From contig CANPYY010000020.1 of the NCBI GenBank assembly GCA_947588675.1, positions 1 to 40,404 on the forward strand: a stretch of DNA of 40,404 nucleotides. Direction: 5' to 3'. Below, piece after piece: positions 8,829 to 18,119 of this stretch (the first letter of the stretch is position 1; each line of letters opens with the position of its first letter). The position numbers were made by a program, and so were the translations under genes. Source of the DNA: an uncultured Lachnospiraceae bacterium (GTDB lineage Bacteria > Bacillota > Clostridia > Lachnospirales > Lachnospiraceae). Below the pieces are notes generated by a model, which was not told the origin of the DNA, did not search any database, and was given only the letters and a program-made list of their open reading frames with translations.

Positions 8829-8866
8829 GTTATTAAAAGAGGGTATCTATGCGCCGGTTTCTTTTT

Positions 8867-11800
8867 TTAAGGCAAAGTTTTATTTTTAAAGAACTTCCTG
8901 TATGCTTTGGCCTTTTTTGCCGGTATATGAAACCTGAGTTTTTTTCCGGTCTTTTTAAAACTGTTTTTTGCTACCGATTTTATTACCTTTGATTTGACAG
9001 TTACTTTTTTAAGTTTTTTTGCGTTATAAAAAGCTTTTTTACCAATCTTTTTAATGTTTTTTCCGATAACGGCTTTAGTAAGCCGTTTGTTGTTTGCAAA
9101 AGCTTTGTCTGATATGGCGGTAACTTTGCATTTTACCCCTTTTATCTTAACTGAAGCAGGTATTACTGCTGTTTTCATTTTTTTGGATACCGGTCTGTAA
9201 AGCGAGACACTTGCTGATTTTTTTGTTATTTTAAGCACTTTGTATCTGTATTTTCCCACTTTATATAAACCGCCTGCGGAAAGAGAATTGGACGGCAGGA
9301 CTATATTAGCAGGAGCCGGATTTTCGGTATTGACGTCGTTGTTTTCTTTAGGCGCAGGCATAAGCCTTGCTATGGCATTTCTTATTTGAAGCGCAGCGGC
9401 GTCAAGGCTTGCGGAAGAAGCTCCTGAATCTGAAAGAAGACCTGCTGCATATATTAAAGCTTCCGTATAGCCTGTTTTTAATTCTTCAGTGTATTTGTCT
9501 GCATCTGCAGAATATATTATCTGCATTGCTTCCTGTATGGCTGCGAGCAGCTCCGCTTCGCTGCCTGAGGGACTAAGGCCGGTTCCCGATGTGCCCGAAC
9601 CATCTTCGCTTATGACTGTCGTACGTGTAAACGGCAAGAGAGTACCGGCGTCCCAGCCGATTATTTTTACATAATCAAGCTTGCCTATATTATCAGGTAT
9701 ATCTATGTTAAAGTCAGTTACATAAGAACCCCTTCCGGGAATATGTACCGGAATTATAGATATCTTTACTAGAGTATTATCCGCTCTGTAAAGAAGCGCG
9801 GCAAATGCGGCAGAAATCCCCGATTCATTTTTATTGGTAATCCTTAACTGCATATTTAAGGGGTTGCCGGGTTTGAGCGTATCCATATCCGGACAAAGCT
9901 GTGTAAGTATTTTTTCAGTGCCGGAAAGAGGATTTTCACAATCATCGCTTCCGTTTTTATAATCTGCGTCGCTTCGTGTTATATCCCGGTATACGCCCAT
10001 AAGCCGTGCGTCTTTTAACCGGAAGGTAATATCTTCTGCAGAAGATGAGGCAGTTATTTTAAGGCTTTTAACTTTGTTGATGCTTATATCTATATCGCAG
10101 CTTTCGGAAGGCGTGCTTATTGTTTTTTCATACATAAGCTCGTCGTCGCAATATACAGAAAATTTGACGGGCGCGGACACATCTGTATTTTCCGGAAATG
10201 CGATGTTTGTCTGGAATCTTGCGTAACCGGGTGAATCTTTTTCAAGGTCGTATACGATATTGCATTCGTTACCGCCTGTGATTTTTCCGGTTATGACGCC
10301 CGTGTCTTTGTCAATGGCAACCTGGTCGTTAGGAATTTCGGATAATGGTTTGATTCCCTGCGCGTAGCCTTCCGAATCCGCTCTGATTCCATATAGTTTA
10401 AGCTCTGCAAGACTTGCATATTCGTCGGCAGGCACATCTGGAAATTCAATTCTTATGTAGCGCATGTAAGTACCGCCAAGACTGTCTTCTGCAGGTCTTT
10501 GGTTAATTGTATCGGAATTATATTCTTTTAGTGTAATCCATTCGTCTTCTGAAATATTTAAAGACTTATACTGGATTCTGTAAGGGTATGCTTTTCCATT
10601 AAATATGAGTTTTGCCTTGTAGAGGCTCATGCCGCCGTGTTCAATCTCCAGATACAGCCACTGGCCGCCTCCCGGAGTTTCAGCAGTCCAGGAAGTAGTA
10701 TTATCGCCGTCCTGGATATTAACGGCGGAGCTAAGACCGCTGCTTGCATTCATGGGACAGCCCTTGAATCTGTGGTATTTGTAAGGCGTGGGTTCTTCAA
10801 GTGAATTGGGGACATATCCGCCGTTGCTCATGAATGCCCCGTACATTGTTTCAATTGCAGGTTCATCTACAGAACCTTCTCCTGTAGTAGTTATAGTTAT
10901 AGTTGCAGGAGTGATTTCCGGATTGGTATCGGAATAGGCTTCAATAGTAGTAGTACCTGCATAGTAAGAACGAAATTCAATTGCCGCTTTACCGTCGCGC
11001 ATACTGTCTCCGGGTTTGAAAGTAATGCTTTTGCCTGTAGGGAATATTCCCGGTCCGTCTATAACCTCAAAAGTCACTTCAGGCTCGGAATTAAGCCAGT
11101 TGCCGTCTTTATCTGCTACAGTTACAGTGATATGGGCGTCGCTCGTTCCGTCGTTTTTGATAGTAGTGGAAGATGCTTCAAGTAAAAGCCTGTCCGGAGT
11201 ACCGTCACGCGAACTTTCAGGTTCTGTTCCGGTACGGTTGTATCTGTAGTAGTACCATATATTAAGAGGAAGCCTGTAATAATCTATATAGCCCATGTCG
11301 CCGTAGCTTCTTGACAGTATCGAACCGTGATGGAATGCGCACCATAATGCGATGCCGCTTCTCCACGGGTAGCGGATGGGTTCGCCGTTTTCATCTGTCT
11401 GCACGCTTCCGTAATAGCATGTGAAATTCTCAGGTCTGTTGCCTGTGTGCGTGGAATATTCGGATACTAAGTTTCCGACACCGGGATTCTGATATTCCGG
11501 CATATCGGCGCCGTCGCCGTTGTATCCTGCTATATCTACATTTGGAAGATGATCAAAAGAACCTCTCTGTGTTCCGCCTATCGCAGTGCATCTGGTCGGG
11601 TCAAGTTCTTTTGCAATTCCCGCCATTTTGCTTATCAGGGCTTTCTTTTTTTCAGCGTTATCGCCGAAGAACGGTTCATTTCCCATGCTCCATACTATGA
11701 TTGAAGGATGGTTTCGATTAATCCTTATCATTTCCGAAAGATTATTTATACAGCTTTGTTCAAATGCTTCTTCGGTAGCCCGGTTCCCGGTGGAAGGGTA

Positions 11801-13030
11801 TCCGTCCGCCTTATAATCATCGGAAGTACCTGTACTTGAGCCTTCTCCCCAGAAGGAAGTGCACCAGAAAGCAGCTTCGCTCCAGAACAGCATACCGATT
11901 TTATCGCAGGCGTCACCGTAAGCAGGTGAATGGGGATAGTGTGAGCCTCTTATAAAATTAAGACCAGATTCTTTAATCATTGCGACGTCACGGTACAATG
12001 CTTCTGTGGTAACGGCGTTGGCCCAGCCTGCATGGTCCTGATGGGCGTTAGCGCCGTCAATCCAGTAATGTTCCCCGTTTAAGAAAAATCCCTCGTCAGG
12101 AGAAAACTCATACCATCTGAAGCCGAAAGTCGTATCATACTGGTCGGTTTGGATTCCGTTTATCATGACACTGGTGTGTACCGAATACAGGGTAGGCGTT
12201 TCGGGACTCCATAATCCGGGATTTGATATGTAACCGCTCGTGTCGTCAAATTCATATGTATTGTGGGCGTTTATGGAAACCGCAGGGGAATTAATGACGG
12301 CAACTTCCTTTCCCGACGCATCGTATACAGTATTTATAACATTTACAGTCCGGGCGGAGTCGCTGTCGTTTGCTATCTCAGTAAGCACTCTTACATTGGC
12401 GCGCTCTTTCGATACGTCGGGTGTCTGTACGAAAGTACCGTACCATGTCACATGCACCGGACTTGTTACAACGAGATTTACGTCCCTGTATATTCCTCCG
12501 GTAAACATATGGTCGCCGGAACGGGGCGCAAGGTCCGCTTTCCACAGGTTATTTACCCTTATTGCAACGACATTGCTTCCCGTACGTACATAATCCGTAA
12601 TATCTATTTCAAATCCTGTATAGCCGCCCTCGTGCATACCTGCAAATTGTCCGTTTATATATACTTCCGCCGTATGGAAAACTCCTGCAAAGTCGAGAGT
12701 AATATGTCTGCCCGCCCATTCGTTTTTAATATCGAAAGTTTTTCTGTACCAGCCGTAGCCCGTATAATGTTTTTCTTCCTGCCAGTAAGGAATGCTGAAA
12801 TCATGTGGAAGTCCCACGTTATACCAGCTTGAATCGTTATAATCCTCCTTTTCGGCGTCTGCCACATCATCCCGGACGAATTTCCATTCCCTGTTAAAAT
12901 TGATGGTCTGCCGCGTGAATGCGGATACGTTATCGGCTGCTTTTGCCGTAGTTGTATGTTTGTTTTGTATGTTTAACATAGGCAACATAAGAGCAATAAT
13001 TAATAAGAATGCGATACTTTTTTTTAACAT
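8867..13030 (-). CDS. Secreted multidomain GH2 glycosidase (beta-galactosidase-like)
   Basis: A 1,387-residue exported enzyme. A signal peptide (about 1-33) precedes the GH2 sugar-binding domain (about 45-195), an Ig-like GH2 domain (about 200-300) and the TIM barrel (about 305-600). The acid/base is Glu452 in WSMGNEP and the likely nucleophile is Glu524 in VSEYS; their 72-residue spacing resembles LacZ. Next come an Ig/invasin-like domain (about 610-720), an F5/8-type discoidin domain (about 750-885), further beta domains, a FIVAR-like helical segment (about 1155-1225) and an extremely lysine-rich BspA-type LRR tail (about 1260-1387). The activity is probably beta-galactosidase, but other GH2 specificities are possible. 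AAGGAG lies upstream of ATG 13030. No LPXTG anchor is seen. It is divergent from an AraC-type regulator. Confidence 0.9.
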   Translation of the reverse strand: MLKKSIAFLLIIALMLPMLNIQNKHTTTAKAADNVSAFTRQTINFNREWKFVRDDVADAEKEDYNDSSWYNVGLPHDFSIPYWQEEKHYTGYGWYRKTFDIKNEWAGRHITLDFAGVFHTAEVYINGQFAGMHEGGYTGFEIDITDYVRTGSNVVAIRVNNLWKADLAPRSGDHMFTGGIYRDVNLVVTSPVHVTWYGTFVQTPDVSKERANVRVLTEIANDSDSARTVNVINTVYDASGKEVAVINSPAVSINAHNTYEFDDTSGYISNPGLWSPETPTLYSVHTSVMINGIQTDQYDTTFGFRWYEFSPDEGFFLNGEHYWIDGANAHQDHAGWANAVTTEALYRDVAMIKESGLNFIRGSHYPHSPAYGDACDKIGMLFWSEAAFWCTSFWGEGSSTGTSDDYKADGYPSTGNRATEEAFEQSCINNLSEMIRINRNHPSIIVWSMGNEPFFGDNAEKKKALISKMAGIAKELDPTRCTAIGGTQRGSFDHLPNVDIAGYNGDGADMPEYQNPGVGNLVSEYSTHTGNRPENFTCYYGSVQTDENGEPIRYPWRSGIALWCAFHHGSILSRSYGDMGYIDYYRLPLNIWYYYRYNRTGTEPESSRDGTPDRLLLEASSTTIKNDGTSDAHITVTVADKDGNWLNSEPEVTFEVIDGPGIFPTGKSITFKPGDSMRDGKAAIEFRSYYAGTTTIEAYSDTNPEITPATITITTTGEGSVDEPAIETMYGAFMSNGGYVPNSLEEPTPYKYHRFKGCPMNASSGLSSAVNIQDGDNTTSWTAETPGGGQWLYLEIEHGGMSLYKAKLIFNGKAYPYRIQYKSLNISEDEWITLKEYNSDTINQRPAEDSLGGTYMRYIRIEFPDVPADEYASLAELKLYGIRADSEGYAQGIKPLSEIPNDQVAIDKDTGVITGKITGGNECNIVYDLEKDSPGYARFQTNIAFPENTDVSAPVKFSVYCDDELMYEKTISTPSESCDIDISINKVKSLKITASSSAEDITFRLKDARLMGVYRDITRSDADYKNGSDDCENPLSGTEKILTQLCPDMDTLKPGNPLNMQLRITNKNESGISAAFAALLYRADNTLVKISIIPVHIPGRGSYVTDFNIDIPDNIGKLDYVKIIGWDAGTLLPFTRTTVISEDGSGTSGTGLSPSGSEAELLAAIQEAMQIIYSADADKYTEELKTGYTEALIYAAGLLSDSGASSASLDAAALQIRNAIARLMPAPKENNDVNTENPAPANIVLPSNSLSAGGLYKVGKYRYKVLKITKKSASVSLYRPVSKKMKTAVIPASVKIKGVKCKVTAISDKAFANNKRLTKAVIGKNIKKIGKKAFYNAKKLKKVTVKSKVIKSVAKNSFKKTGKKLRFHIPAKKAKAYRKFFKNKTLP

Positions 13031-13059
13031 TGCTTTTTCTCCTTTTCATTTTTATAACA

Positions 13060-13105
13060 TTTTAAAATTGCAATTTATAAAGTTTTAAAATTGCAATTTA
13101 TAAAG
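13060..13105. repeat. Perfect 23-bp tandem direct repeat, probable operator
   Basis: Two identical 23-bp units lie head to tail (13060-13082 and 13083-13105). Each contains the 12-bp palindrome AAATTGCAATTT. They sit in the 181-bp divergent region between the GH2 gene and the AraC regulator. Direct repeats about two helical turns apart are typical of AraC-family sites. The regulator is the natural candidate to bind them, but this is inference. Confidence 0.8.
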
Positions 13106-13107
13106 TT

Positions 13108-13136
13108 ATTGTAGAATTATCAGGCTTTTATGTATA
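13108..13136 (-). promoter_or_regulatory. Candidate promoter of the GH2 gene
   Basis: On the minus strand a -35 TATACA (13136-13131), a 17-bp spacer and a -10 TACAAT (13113-13108) put the start near 13101, so the tandem repeat would lie at and just after the start site. A second AT-rich -10 (TATAAA, 13056-13051) is possible but would leave almost no leader before the ribosome site. Confidence 0.4.
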
Positions 13137-13145
13137 TAATAATAG

Positions 13146-13174
13146 TTGACTAATATTTTAGAAAAATCGATATT
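13146..13174 (+). promoter_or_regulatory. Probable promoter of the AraC-type regulator
   Basis: TTGACT (13146-13151), a 17-bp spacer and GATATT (13169-13174), about 37 bp before ATG 13212. The tandem repeat lies 41-86 bp upstream of its -35, so a shared control region is possible. Confidence 0.5.
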
Positions 13175-13211
13175 TTAACAAAAACTGCCTGCAGGGAAAC
13201 GGAGCTTGGAT

Positions 13212-13985
13212 ATGTTCAGAAATTATTCGCTTTTATCATATGGAAGGGTATATAACCCTTATAACTGGTATTATAATCCGTCGTATGTTGTAAACAGGAT
13301 ATATTATATAATAAGCGGTACAGCGTTTTATAAAAATAACATACAGCTTAAACCGGGTTATATGTATGTATTCAGGGCTTCTCCTGATTTTAAGGTGCAT
13401 CAGGAAGCGGATGACCCGGTAGACCATGTGTTTTTTGACTTTAGTACATATAAAGGTCTTTGCGGAAAAGAATATATAGAGATAGACCTGTCGGAAGATA
13501 AAATGCTCGGAACACTTGCCTCTCTTATAAGCGAGGATTTCAAAACACCGTTAAAGCAGCCTGAAATAGTAAAGGATTACTTTGAAATACTTTTATACTA
13601 TCTCAGGGATTATCTGGAATCGGACGGGAGTTATTCCGAAGTTACCATAGAGGCGCTTTCACTGCTGCACAATACCCCGCCGTCCGAACTGTCGGTTAAT
13701 ATGCTTGCATCCGGGCTCAAAAGGAACGTAAATCATATAATAAGGTGTTTTAAAAAGGATATAGGAATTACGCCGCACAAATATATAAACGAGCTTAAAG
13801 TTAATATGGCGATAGCGTATATAAAACAGGGGTTAAGCTGTACGGAGGCGGCAGAGAAGCTTGGATTCAGTTCAATATCGGCATTTTCATATTTTTTCAG
13901 ACATGCTACGGGAAAGAATTTCTCTGATTACAGAAAAGATACAGGTAAAGCCGATTATGAAAACAGCCGGTATTATAATGTATAA
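13212..13985 (+). CDS. AraC family transcriptional regulator
   Basis: A 257-residue DNA-binding regulator. The N-terminal part (about 1-110) resembles the cupin-like ligand domain of AraC proteins (ISGTAFYKNNIQLKPGYMYV). The C-terminal part (about 160-250) is the double helix-turn-helix domain, with LSVNMLASGLKRNVNHIIRC, the second-helix segment SCTEAAEKLGFSSISAFSYF and FRHATGKNFSDYRK. ATG 13212 has GGAG at 13201-13204, better placed than for the in-frame TTG 13206. It is divergent from the GH2 glycosidase gene across a tandem repeat, so it is probably the local sugar-responsive regulator of that gene. The inducer is unknown. Confidence 0.9.
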   Translation: MFRNYSLLSYGRVYNPYNWYYNPSYVVNRIYYIISGTAFYKNNIQLKPGYMYVFRASPDFKVHQEADDPVDHVFFDFSTYKGLCGKEYIEIDLSEDKMLGTLASLISEDFKTPLKQPEIVKDYFEILLYYLRDYLESDGSYSEVTIEALSLLHNTPPSELSVNMLASGLKRNVNHIIRCFKKDIGITPHKYINELKVNMAIAYIKQGLSCTEAAEKLGFSSISAFSYFFRHATGKNFSDYRKDTGKADYENSRYYNV

Positions 13986-14028
13986 AACAGGAAAAAATAA
14001 TTTACTCCACGTTTTGGACACAATTTCA

Positions 14029-14037
14029 TGCTATTAT
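14029..14037 (+). promoter_or_regulatory. Extended -10 promoter element for the foldase operon
   Basis: TGC TATTAT at 14029-14037, about 35 bp before the start codon at 14072. The -35 region is poor, so this is a tentative call. Confidence 0.4.
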
Positions 14038-14071
14038 ATAAAAAATTAACAGAATATCGGGAGGATAATTT

Positions 14072-15205
14072 ATGTCTGGCAAAAAAAATACAGGTAAAAA
14101 AAGCGCAAGCAAAAAAGACAGCAGAAAGCAGCTTATGCTTGTTATATCGGCAGTAGCCATAGTTGCGATTGTTATAATAATGTATTTTATTATTAACGGA
14201 GAAACGAAAGGAAGCAATACGGTGGAATACGGAGTGCCGGTAGACTATGAGGCGGGCGGATATATTAAGCTTGGAGAATATAAAAATATTGCCGCGTCAG
14301 TTGAAGTTACGGACGAAGATGTTGAGGAAGAAAAAGAATTTGCGCTTGAGGATTCGGAATCATACGAGAAAGTAAACGGCACGGCAAAAGAAGGAGATAT
14401 GGTAAACATTGATTATACATGTCTGCTTTCGGGAGAGGCGGCTGAAGATTATACATCCGAGGATGAATATACCGTGCTTGGGGATGAGGATTATTTTCCC
14501 GAATTTGATACGGAAATTGCCGGGATGAATACAGGCGAAACAAAGGAAATTACTGTGGAAGTGCCAGATGATTACGGTGATGAGCTTATTGACGGACAGA
14601 CGGTAAAATTTAATGTAACGCTCAATTATATATGCGGAGATGAGATAGAACCAGAACTTAATGACGAATTTGTTTCGAATTATTCAGACGGCGAGTGTGT
14701 GAGCGTTGCCGATTTTGACAATTATTTAAGGGAAACGCTTTATAACGATAATGTAGAAAGCCTTGCTGATAATATATGGGAAGAAGTGCTTGAAAATACT
14801 GAGTTAAAAAAATATCACAGAGGCGAGCTTAAAGCGGCAACGGAAGAAACGGAAAAAAGTTATGCTAATTTTGCTGAATTTTCAGGCGAAAGCCTTGACT
14901 CGATACTTGAATCGCTTGGTATGACGGAAGATGATTTGGATGATGTGGCAAAAGACGCCGCGCTTGAAAAAATGGTTGCTAAAACTATAGCGGTAAAAGA
15001 AAATATTACGCTTAGCGACGAAGAATACAGAAATCTTCTTATAGAATATATGGAATATGAAAACGGCGAAGAACAGACGAAGACGATTGAAGAAATGGAA
15101 GCTGATTATGAAACAGGTTATGGCGAGAATCCAAAAGATGCAATGCTGAGGGAAAACGTTAAAAACCATGTTAAGGAATGGGCGCAGATAACCGGTCTGA
15201 AATAA
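14072..15205 (+). CDS. Membrane-anchored trigger-factor-like peptidyl-prolyl isomerase
   Basis: A 377-residue protein with a basic N-terminus, one membrane helix (about 20-42) and a long acidic extracytoplasmic part. Residues about 105-195 are an FKBP-type PPIase domain as in trigger factor (EGDMVNIDYTCLLSG, FPEFDTEIAGMNTGETKEI, VKFNVTLNYI). The rest (about 200-377) resembles the helical chaperone arms of trigger factor (LNDEFVSNYSDG; C-terminal helices). The ribosome-binding N-domain of true trigger factor is absent and replaced by the membrane anchor. The likely role is folding exported proteins at the membrane surface. GGGAGGA precedes the ATG. It is followed after 12 bp by a two-component system, suggesting an envelope-stress link. 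Confidence 0.85.
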   Translation: MSGKKNTGKKSASKKDSRKQLMLVISAVAIVAIVIIMYFIINGETKGSNTVEYGVPVDYEAGGYIKLGEYKNIAASVEVTDEDVEEEKEFALEDSESYEKVNGTAKEGDMVNIDYTCLLSGEAAEDYTSEDEYTVLGDEDYFPEFDTEIAGMNTGETKEITVEVPDDYGDELIDGQTVKFNVTLNYICGDEIEPELNDEFVSNYSDGECVSVADFDNYLRETLYNDNVESLADNIWEEVLENTELKKYHRGELKAATEETEKSYANFAEFSGESLDSILESLGMTEDDLDDVAKDAALEKMVAKTIAVKENITLSDEEYRNLLIEYMEYENGEEQTKTIEEMEADYETGYGENPKDAMLRENVKNHVKEWAQITGLK

Positions 15206-15217
15206 GAGGTGGTCACT

Positions 15218-15898
15218 ATGGATAATGTAAAAATACTTGTTGTTGATGATGAGCAGAGAATGAGGAAGCTGGTCCGTGATTTCCTGGTAAAGAAAGATTT
15301 TATTGTGCTTGAGGCATCTAACGGGGAGGAAGCCATAGATATATTTTTTGCGGAAAAGAACATCGGGCTTGTTATTCTTGATATTATGATGCCGAAAATG
15401 GATGGATGGGCAGTCTGCCGCGAAATAAGGCAGTATTCAAAAGTACCCATAGTGATGCTGACGGCAAAATCAGGTGAAAAGGATGAGCTTCTGGGTTTTG
15501 AACTTGGAGTGGACGAATATATATCCAAGCCGTTTAGCCCGAAGATACTCGTTGCAAGGGTCGAAGCGCTTTTGCGCAGGGCAAGCGTTATTGGCGATGA
15601 TGTTATTGAAATAGGAGGAATAACTCTTGATAAAAGCGCGCATGAAGTAACTATAGACGGAAAGAAGCTGGAACTCAGTTTTAAGGAATTTGAGCTTTTA
15701 TCATATTTTATAGACAATAAGGGGATTGCTCTTTCGAGGGAAAAAATTCTGAACAATGTGTGGAATTATGATTATTATGGCGACGCCAGAACAATAGATA
15801 CGCATGTAAAGAAACTCCGCAGCAAGATGGGAGATAAAGGAAATTATATTAAGACTATATGGGGCATGGGTTACAAGTTTGAATCCGAACAGGGGTGA
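15218..15898 (+). CDS. OmpR/PhoB-family response regulator
   Basis: A 226-residue DNA-binding response regulator. The receiver domain (about 1-120) has the acidic pocket DDE near the start, the phospho-acceptor Asp55 in VILDIMMP, the conserved Thr in VMLTAKS and Lys in ISKPFSP. The C-terminal winged helix (about 130-225) has KEFELLSYFIDNKG and TIDTHVKKLRSKMG, typical of OmpR/PhoB. ATG 15218 is preferred over GTG 15209 because GAGGTGG lies 5-8 bases before it. It is followed immediately by the sensor kinase, with overlapping upstream in-frame starts, so the two are co-translated or tightly coupled. Its target genes are unknown; autoregulation and control of the upstream foldase are plausible. 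Confidence 0.95.
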   Translation: MDNVKILVVDDEQRMRKLVRDFLVKKDFIVLEASNGEEAIDIFFAEKNIGLVILDIMMPKMDGWAVCREIRQYSKVPIVMLTAKSGEKDELLGFELGVDEYISKPFSPKILVARVEALLRRASVIGDDVIEIGGITLDKSAHEVTIDGKKLELSFKEFELLSYFIDNKGIALSREKILNNVWNYDYYGDARTIDTHVKKLRSKMGDKGNYIKTIWGMGYKFESEQG

Positions 15899-15903
15899 AG
15901 CAT

Positions 15904-17415
15904 ATGAAACATTCCATTCGTACAAGACTTATTATTATGCTTACTTTTGTAATAGTTGTATTTGTGGCAGTAAACATTATTATGAATATTTCACTGCTGG
16001 AAACATATTATACGCATCAGAAAAAAAACGTACTTGTTGACGTATATAACGATGTAAAGAATATGGACACATATTCGTCTGAAGAAAGCTATTATTATCT
16101 TGACGGTCTTAGCGCCAATAACGGCGTGACTTTGTATGTATTTTCACTTAGAAGCGGTATGCTGTGGGATTATTATGATTTTTCATACCCTGATGTAGAC
16201 TCCGGCGGTACGGCATTCAATATTATAAAGGGAAGGCTTGATAATTATATAAATGATTATTACGGCTACAGCGAGCTGGACGACAGTTACCAGAAAATTT
16301 CGGACGAACAGGATTATCAGATGTACAAAATATTTGATGAAAAGATAGGCTCTAATTATCTTGAACTGTTTGGTAAGGTTGACAGAAGCACATTTATATT
16401 TCTTCGCGCCAATTACCAGAATATTAAGGAAAGCGCAGAAGTGTCAAATAAATTTATGACGTATATAGGAATAATGGCGGTAATTGCCGGCGCGCTTGCG
16501 ATGTTTTTTATAGGCAGGAAATTTACGAAACCGATACTTGAACTGTCGGATATAGCAGACAGGATGACCCGCCTGGATTTTGATGCAAAATATGATGTAA
16601 AAACTGATGATGAGATAGGAAAGCTTGGAATGAGTATGAATACCCTTTCTTCACAGCTTGAAAATACTATTTCCGAGCTTAAAACAGCCAATAACGAACT
16701 CCAGTCCGATATTGCCAGGAAAGTGCAGATAGATGAGATGCGCCAGGAGTTTCTGTCAAACGTATCTCATGAGCTTAAAACCCCTATAGCTCTTATACAG
16801 GGATATGCGGAGGGACTTTCCGATAATGTAATAGACGATGTGAACGACAGAAAATTTTACTGTGACGTTATTATAGATGAAGCGCGTAAAATGAACAGGA
16901 TGGTAAGAAGGCTGTTAGACCTCAACCAGCTTGAATTTGGAACCGATAAGCCTGACATGGAGCGTTTTGACGTTGTGCAGGTTATCAAATCCGTTGTGTC
17001 GGCGTCGGATATTATATTTAAGCAGAAAAATGTGGAACTTATCATGTATGAACCGCAGCCTGTATTCGTATGGGCGGAAGAATATCTTGTAGAAGAAGTG
17101 CTCACCAACTATGTAAGCAATGCGCTTAACCATGTAAATGAATCAGGAATTATAAGAATATATACCAGGAAAATAGAAGATGTAGTACGTATAAGCGTTG
17201 TCAATACCGGGGATAGGATACCTGAGGAGGAACTGGATAAAATATGGGTTAAATTCTATAAAGTCGATAAGGCGAGAACCAGGGAATATGGCGGTAACGG
17301 AATAGGCCTTTCCATAGTAAAAGCCGTTATGAATACCCTTAACAGGGAGTGCGGTGTTAATAACTGTGAAGACGGAGTGGAATTTTGGTTTGAACTTGAA
17401 TGCGCGAAAAACTGA
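15904..17415 (+). CDS. Membrane sensor histidine kinase
   Basis: A 503-residue partner of the preceding response regulator. There are two membrane helices (about 10-32 and 190-212) flanking an extracytoplasmic sensor region of about 155 residues rich in Tyr and Asp, then a HAMP linker (about 213-265), the dimerisation/phospho-acceptor domain with His289 in NVSHELKTPIALIQGYAEGL, and the ATPase domain (N box NYVSNALNHV, G box GGNGIGLSIVKAV). ATG 15904 with AGGGG 8 bases upstream is preferred over GTG 15895. The sensor domain was not matched to a known ligand-binding family by eye. The gene directly follows the regulator and ends the foldase operon. Confidence 0.93.
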   Translation: MKHSIRTRLIIMLTFVIVVFVAVNIIMNISLLETYYTHQKKNVLVDVYNDVKNMDTYSSEESYYYLDGLSANNGVTLYVFSLRSGMLWDYYDFSYPDVDSGGTAFNIIKGRLDNYINDYYGYSELDDSYQKISDEQDYQMYKIFDEKIGSNYLELFGKVDRSTFIFLRANYQNIKESAEVSNKFMTYIGIMAVIAGALAMFFIGRKFTKPILELSDIADRMTRLDFDAKYDVKTDDEIGKLGMSMNTLSSQLENTISELKTANNELQSDIARKVQIDEMRQEFLSNVSHELKTPIALIQGYAEGLSDNVIDDVNDRKFYCDVIIDEARKMNRMVRRLLDLNQLEFGTDKPDMERFDVVQVIKSVVSASDIIFKQKNVELIMYEPQPVFVWAEEYLVEEVLTNYVSNALNHVNESGIIRIYTRKIEDVVRISVVNTGDRIPEEELDKIWVKFYKVDKARTREYGGNGIGLSIVKAVMNTLNRECGVNNCEDGVEFWFELECAKN

Positions 17416-17428
17416 TAGAATTATAAAG

Positions 17429-17457
17429 TAGACAAACATTTCCGGATGTGCTATGCT
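17429..17457 (+). promoter_or_regulatory. Probable promoter of hisH-hisF
   Basis: TAGACA (17429-17434), a 17-bp spacer, and TATGCT (17452-17457) with an upstream TGC (extended -10). It lies about 38 bp before the hisH start. Confidence 0.65.
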
Positions 17458-17495
17458 ATCTCATAAAATAAGAAATACAGGGGCATACGGATAAG

Positions 17496-18119
17496 ATGAT
17501 AGCGATAGTCGATTATGATGCGGGCAATTTAAAAAGTGTGCAGAAAGCGCTGGAATATATAGGGGAAACTCCGAAAGTAACGCGGAAACCTGCTGAAATA
17601 CTGTCAGCAGATAAAATTATACTTCCCGGAGTAGGGGCTTTTGGCGATTCGATGAAAAAACTTAACTCATATGGTCTTTGTGAAGCTGTAAAGGAGAGCA
17701 TAAGCCGCGGCACTCCTTTTCTTGGGATATGCCTCGGACTCCAGCTTTTATTTGAAGAAAGCGATGAATCGCCGGGTGTAAGCGGTTTATCAATACTTAA
17801 AGGGAAAATATGCGCAATGGACCATGACGGAGTGCATAAGATTCCGCATATGGGATGGAATTCGCTCAGTTTTCCGAAACAGTCGGCGCTGTTTAAAGGA
17901 ATAGATGAAGGTTCTTATGTATATTTTGTACATTCATATTATCTTAAAGCAGAAGATGAGAATATTGTAACGGCAACTGCCGAATATACCAACCATATCC
18001 ATGCGGCGGTAGAATGCGGCAATGTGTTTGCCTGTCAGTTCCACCCTGAAAAAAGCGGGGATGTAGGACTTAAAATACTTAAAAATTTTGCTTCATTAGG
18101 AGAATCAAATGTTTACTAA
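17496..18119 (+). CDS. hisH: Imidazole glycerol phosphate synthase, glutaminase subunit
   Basis: A 207-residue class I glutamine amidotransferase that feeds ammonia to HisF in the fifth step of histidine synthesis; the by-product AICAR returns to purine synthesis. The nucleophile is Cys79 in FLGICLGLQ, and the His-Glu pair is in CQFHPEKSG. The N-terminus [15 protein letters not shown] is the usual one. It overlaps hisF by 11 bp, which suggests translational coupling of the two subunits. None of the other his genes is adjacent, which is unusual for a compact his operon. A dedicated promoter lies just upstream. Confidence 0.96.
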   Translation: MIAIVDYDAGNLKSVQKALEYIGETPKVTRKPAEILSADKIILPGVGAFGDSMKKLNSYGLCEAVKESISRGTPFLGICLGLQLLFEESDESPGVSGLSILKGKICAMDHDGVHKIPHMGWNSLSFPKQSALFKGIDEGSYVYFVHSYYLKAEDENIVTATAEYTNHIHAAVECGNVFACQFHPEKSGDVGLKILKNFASLGESNVY

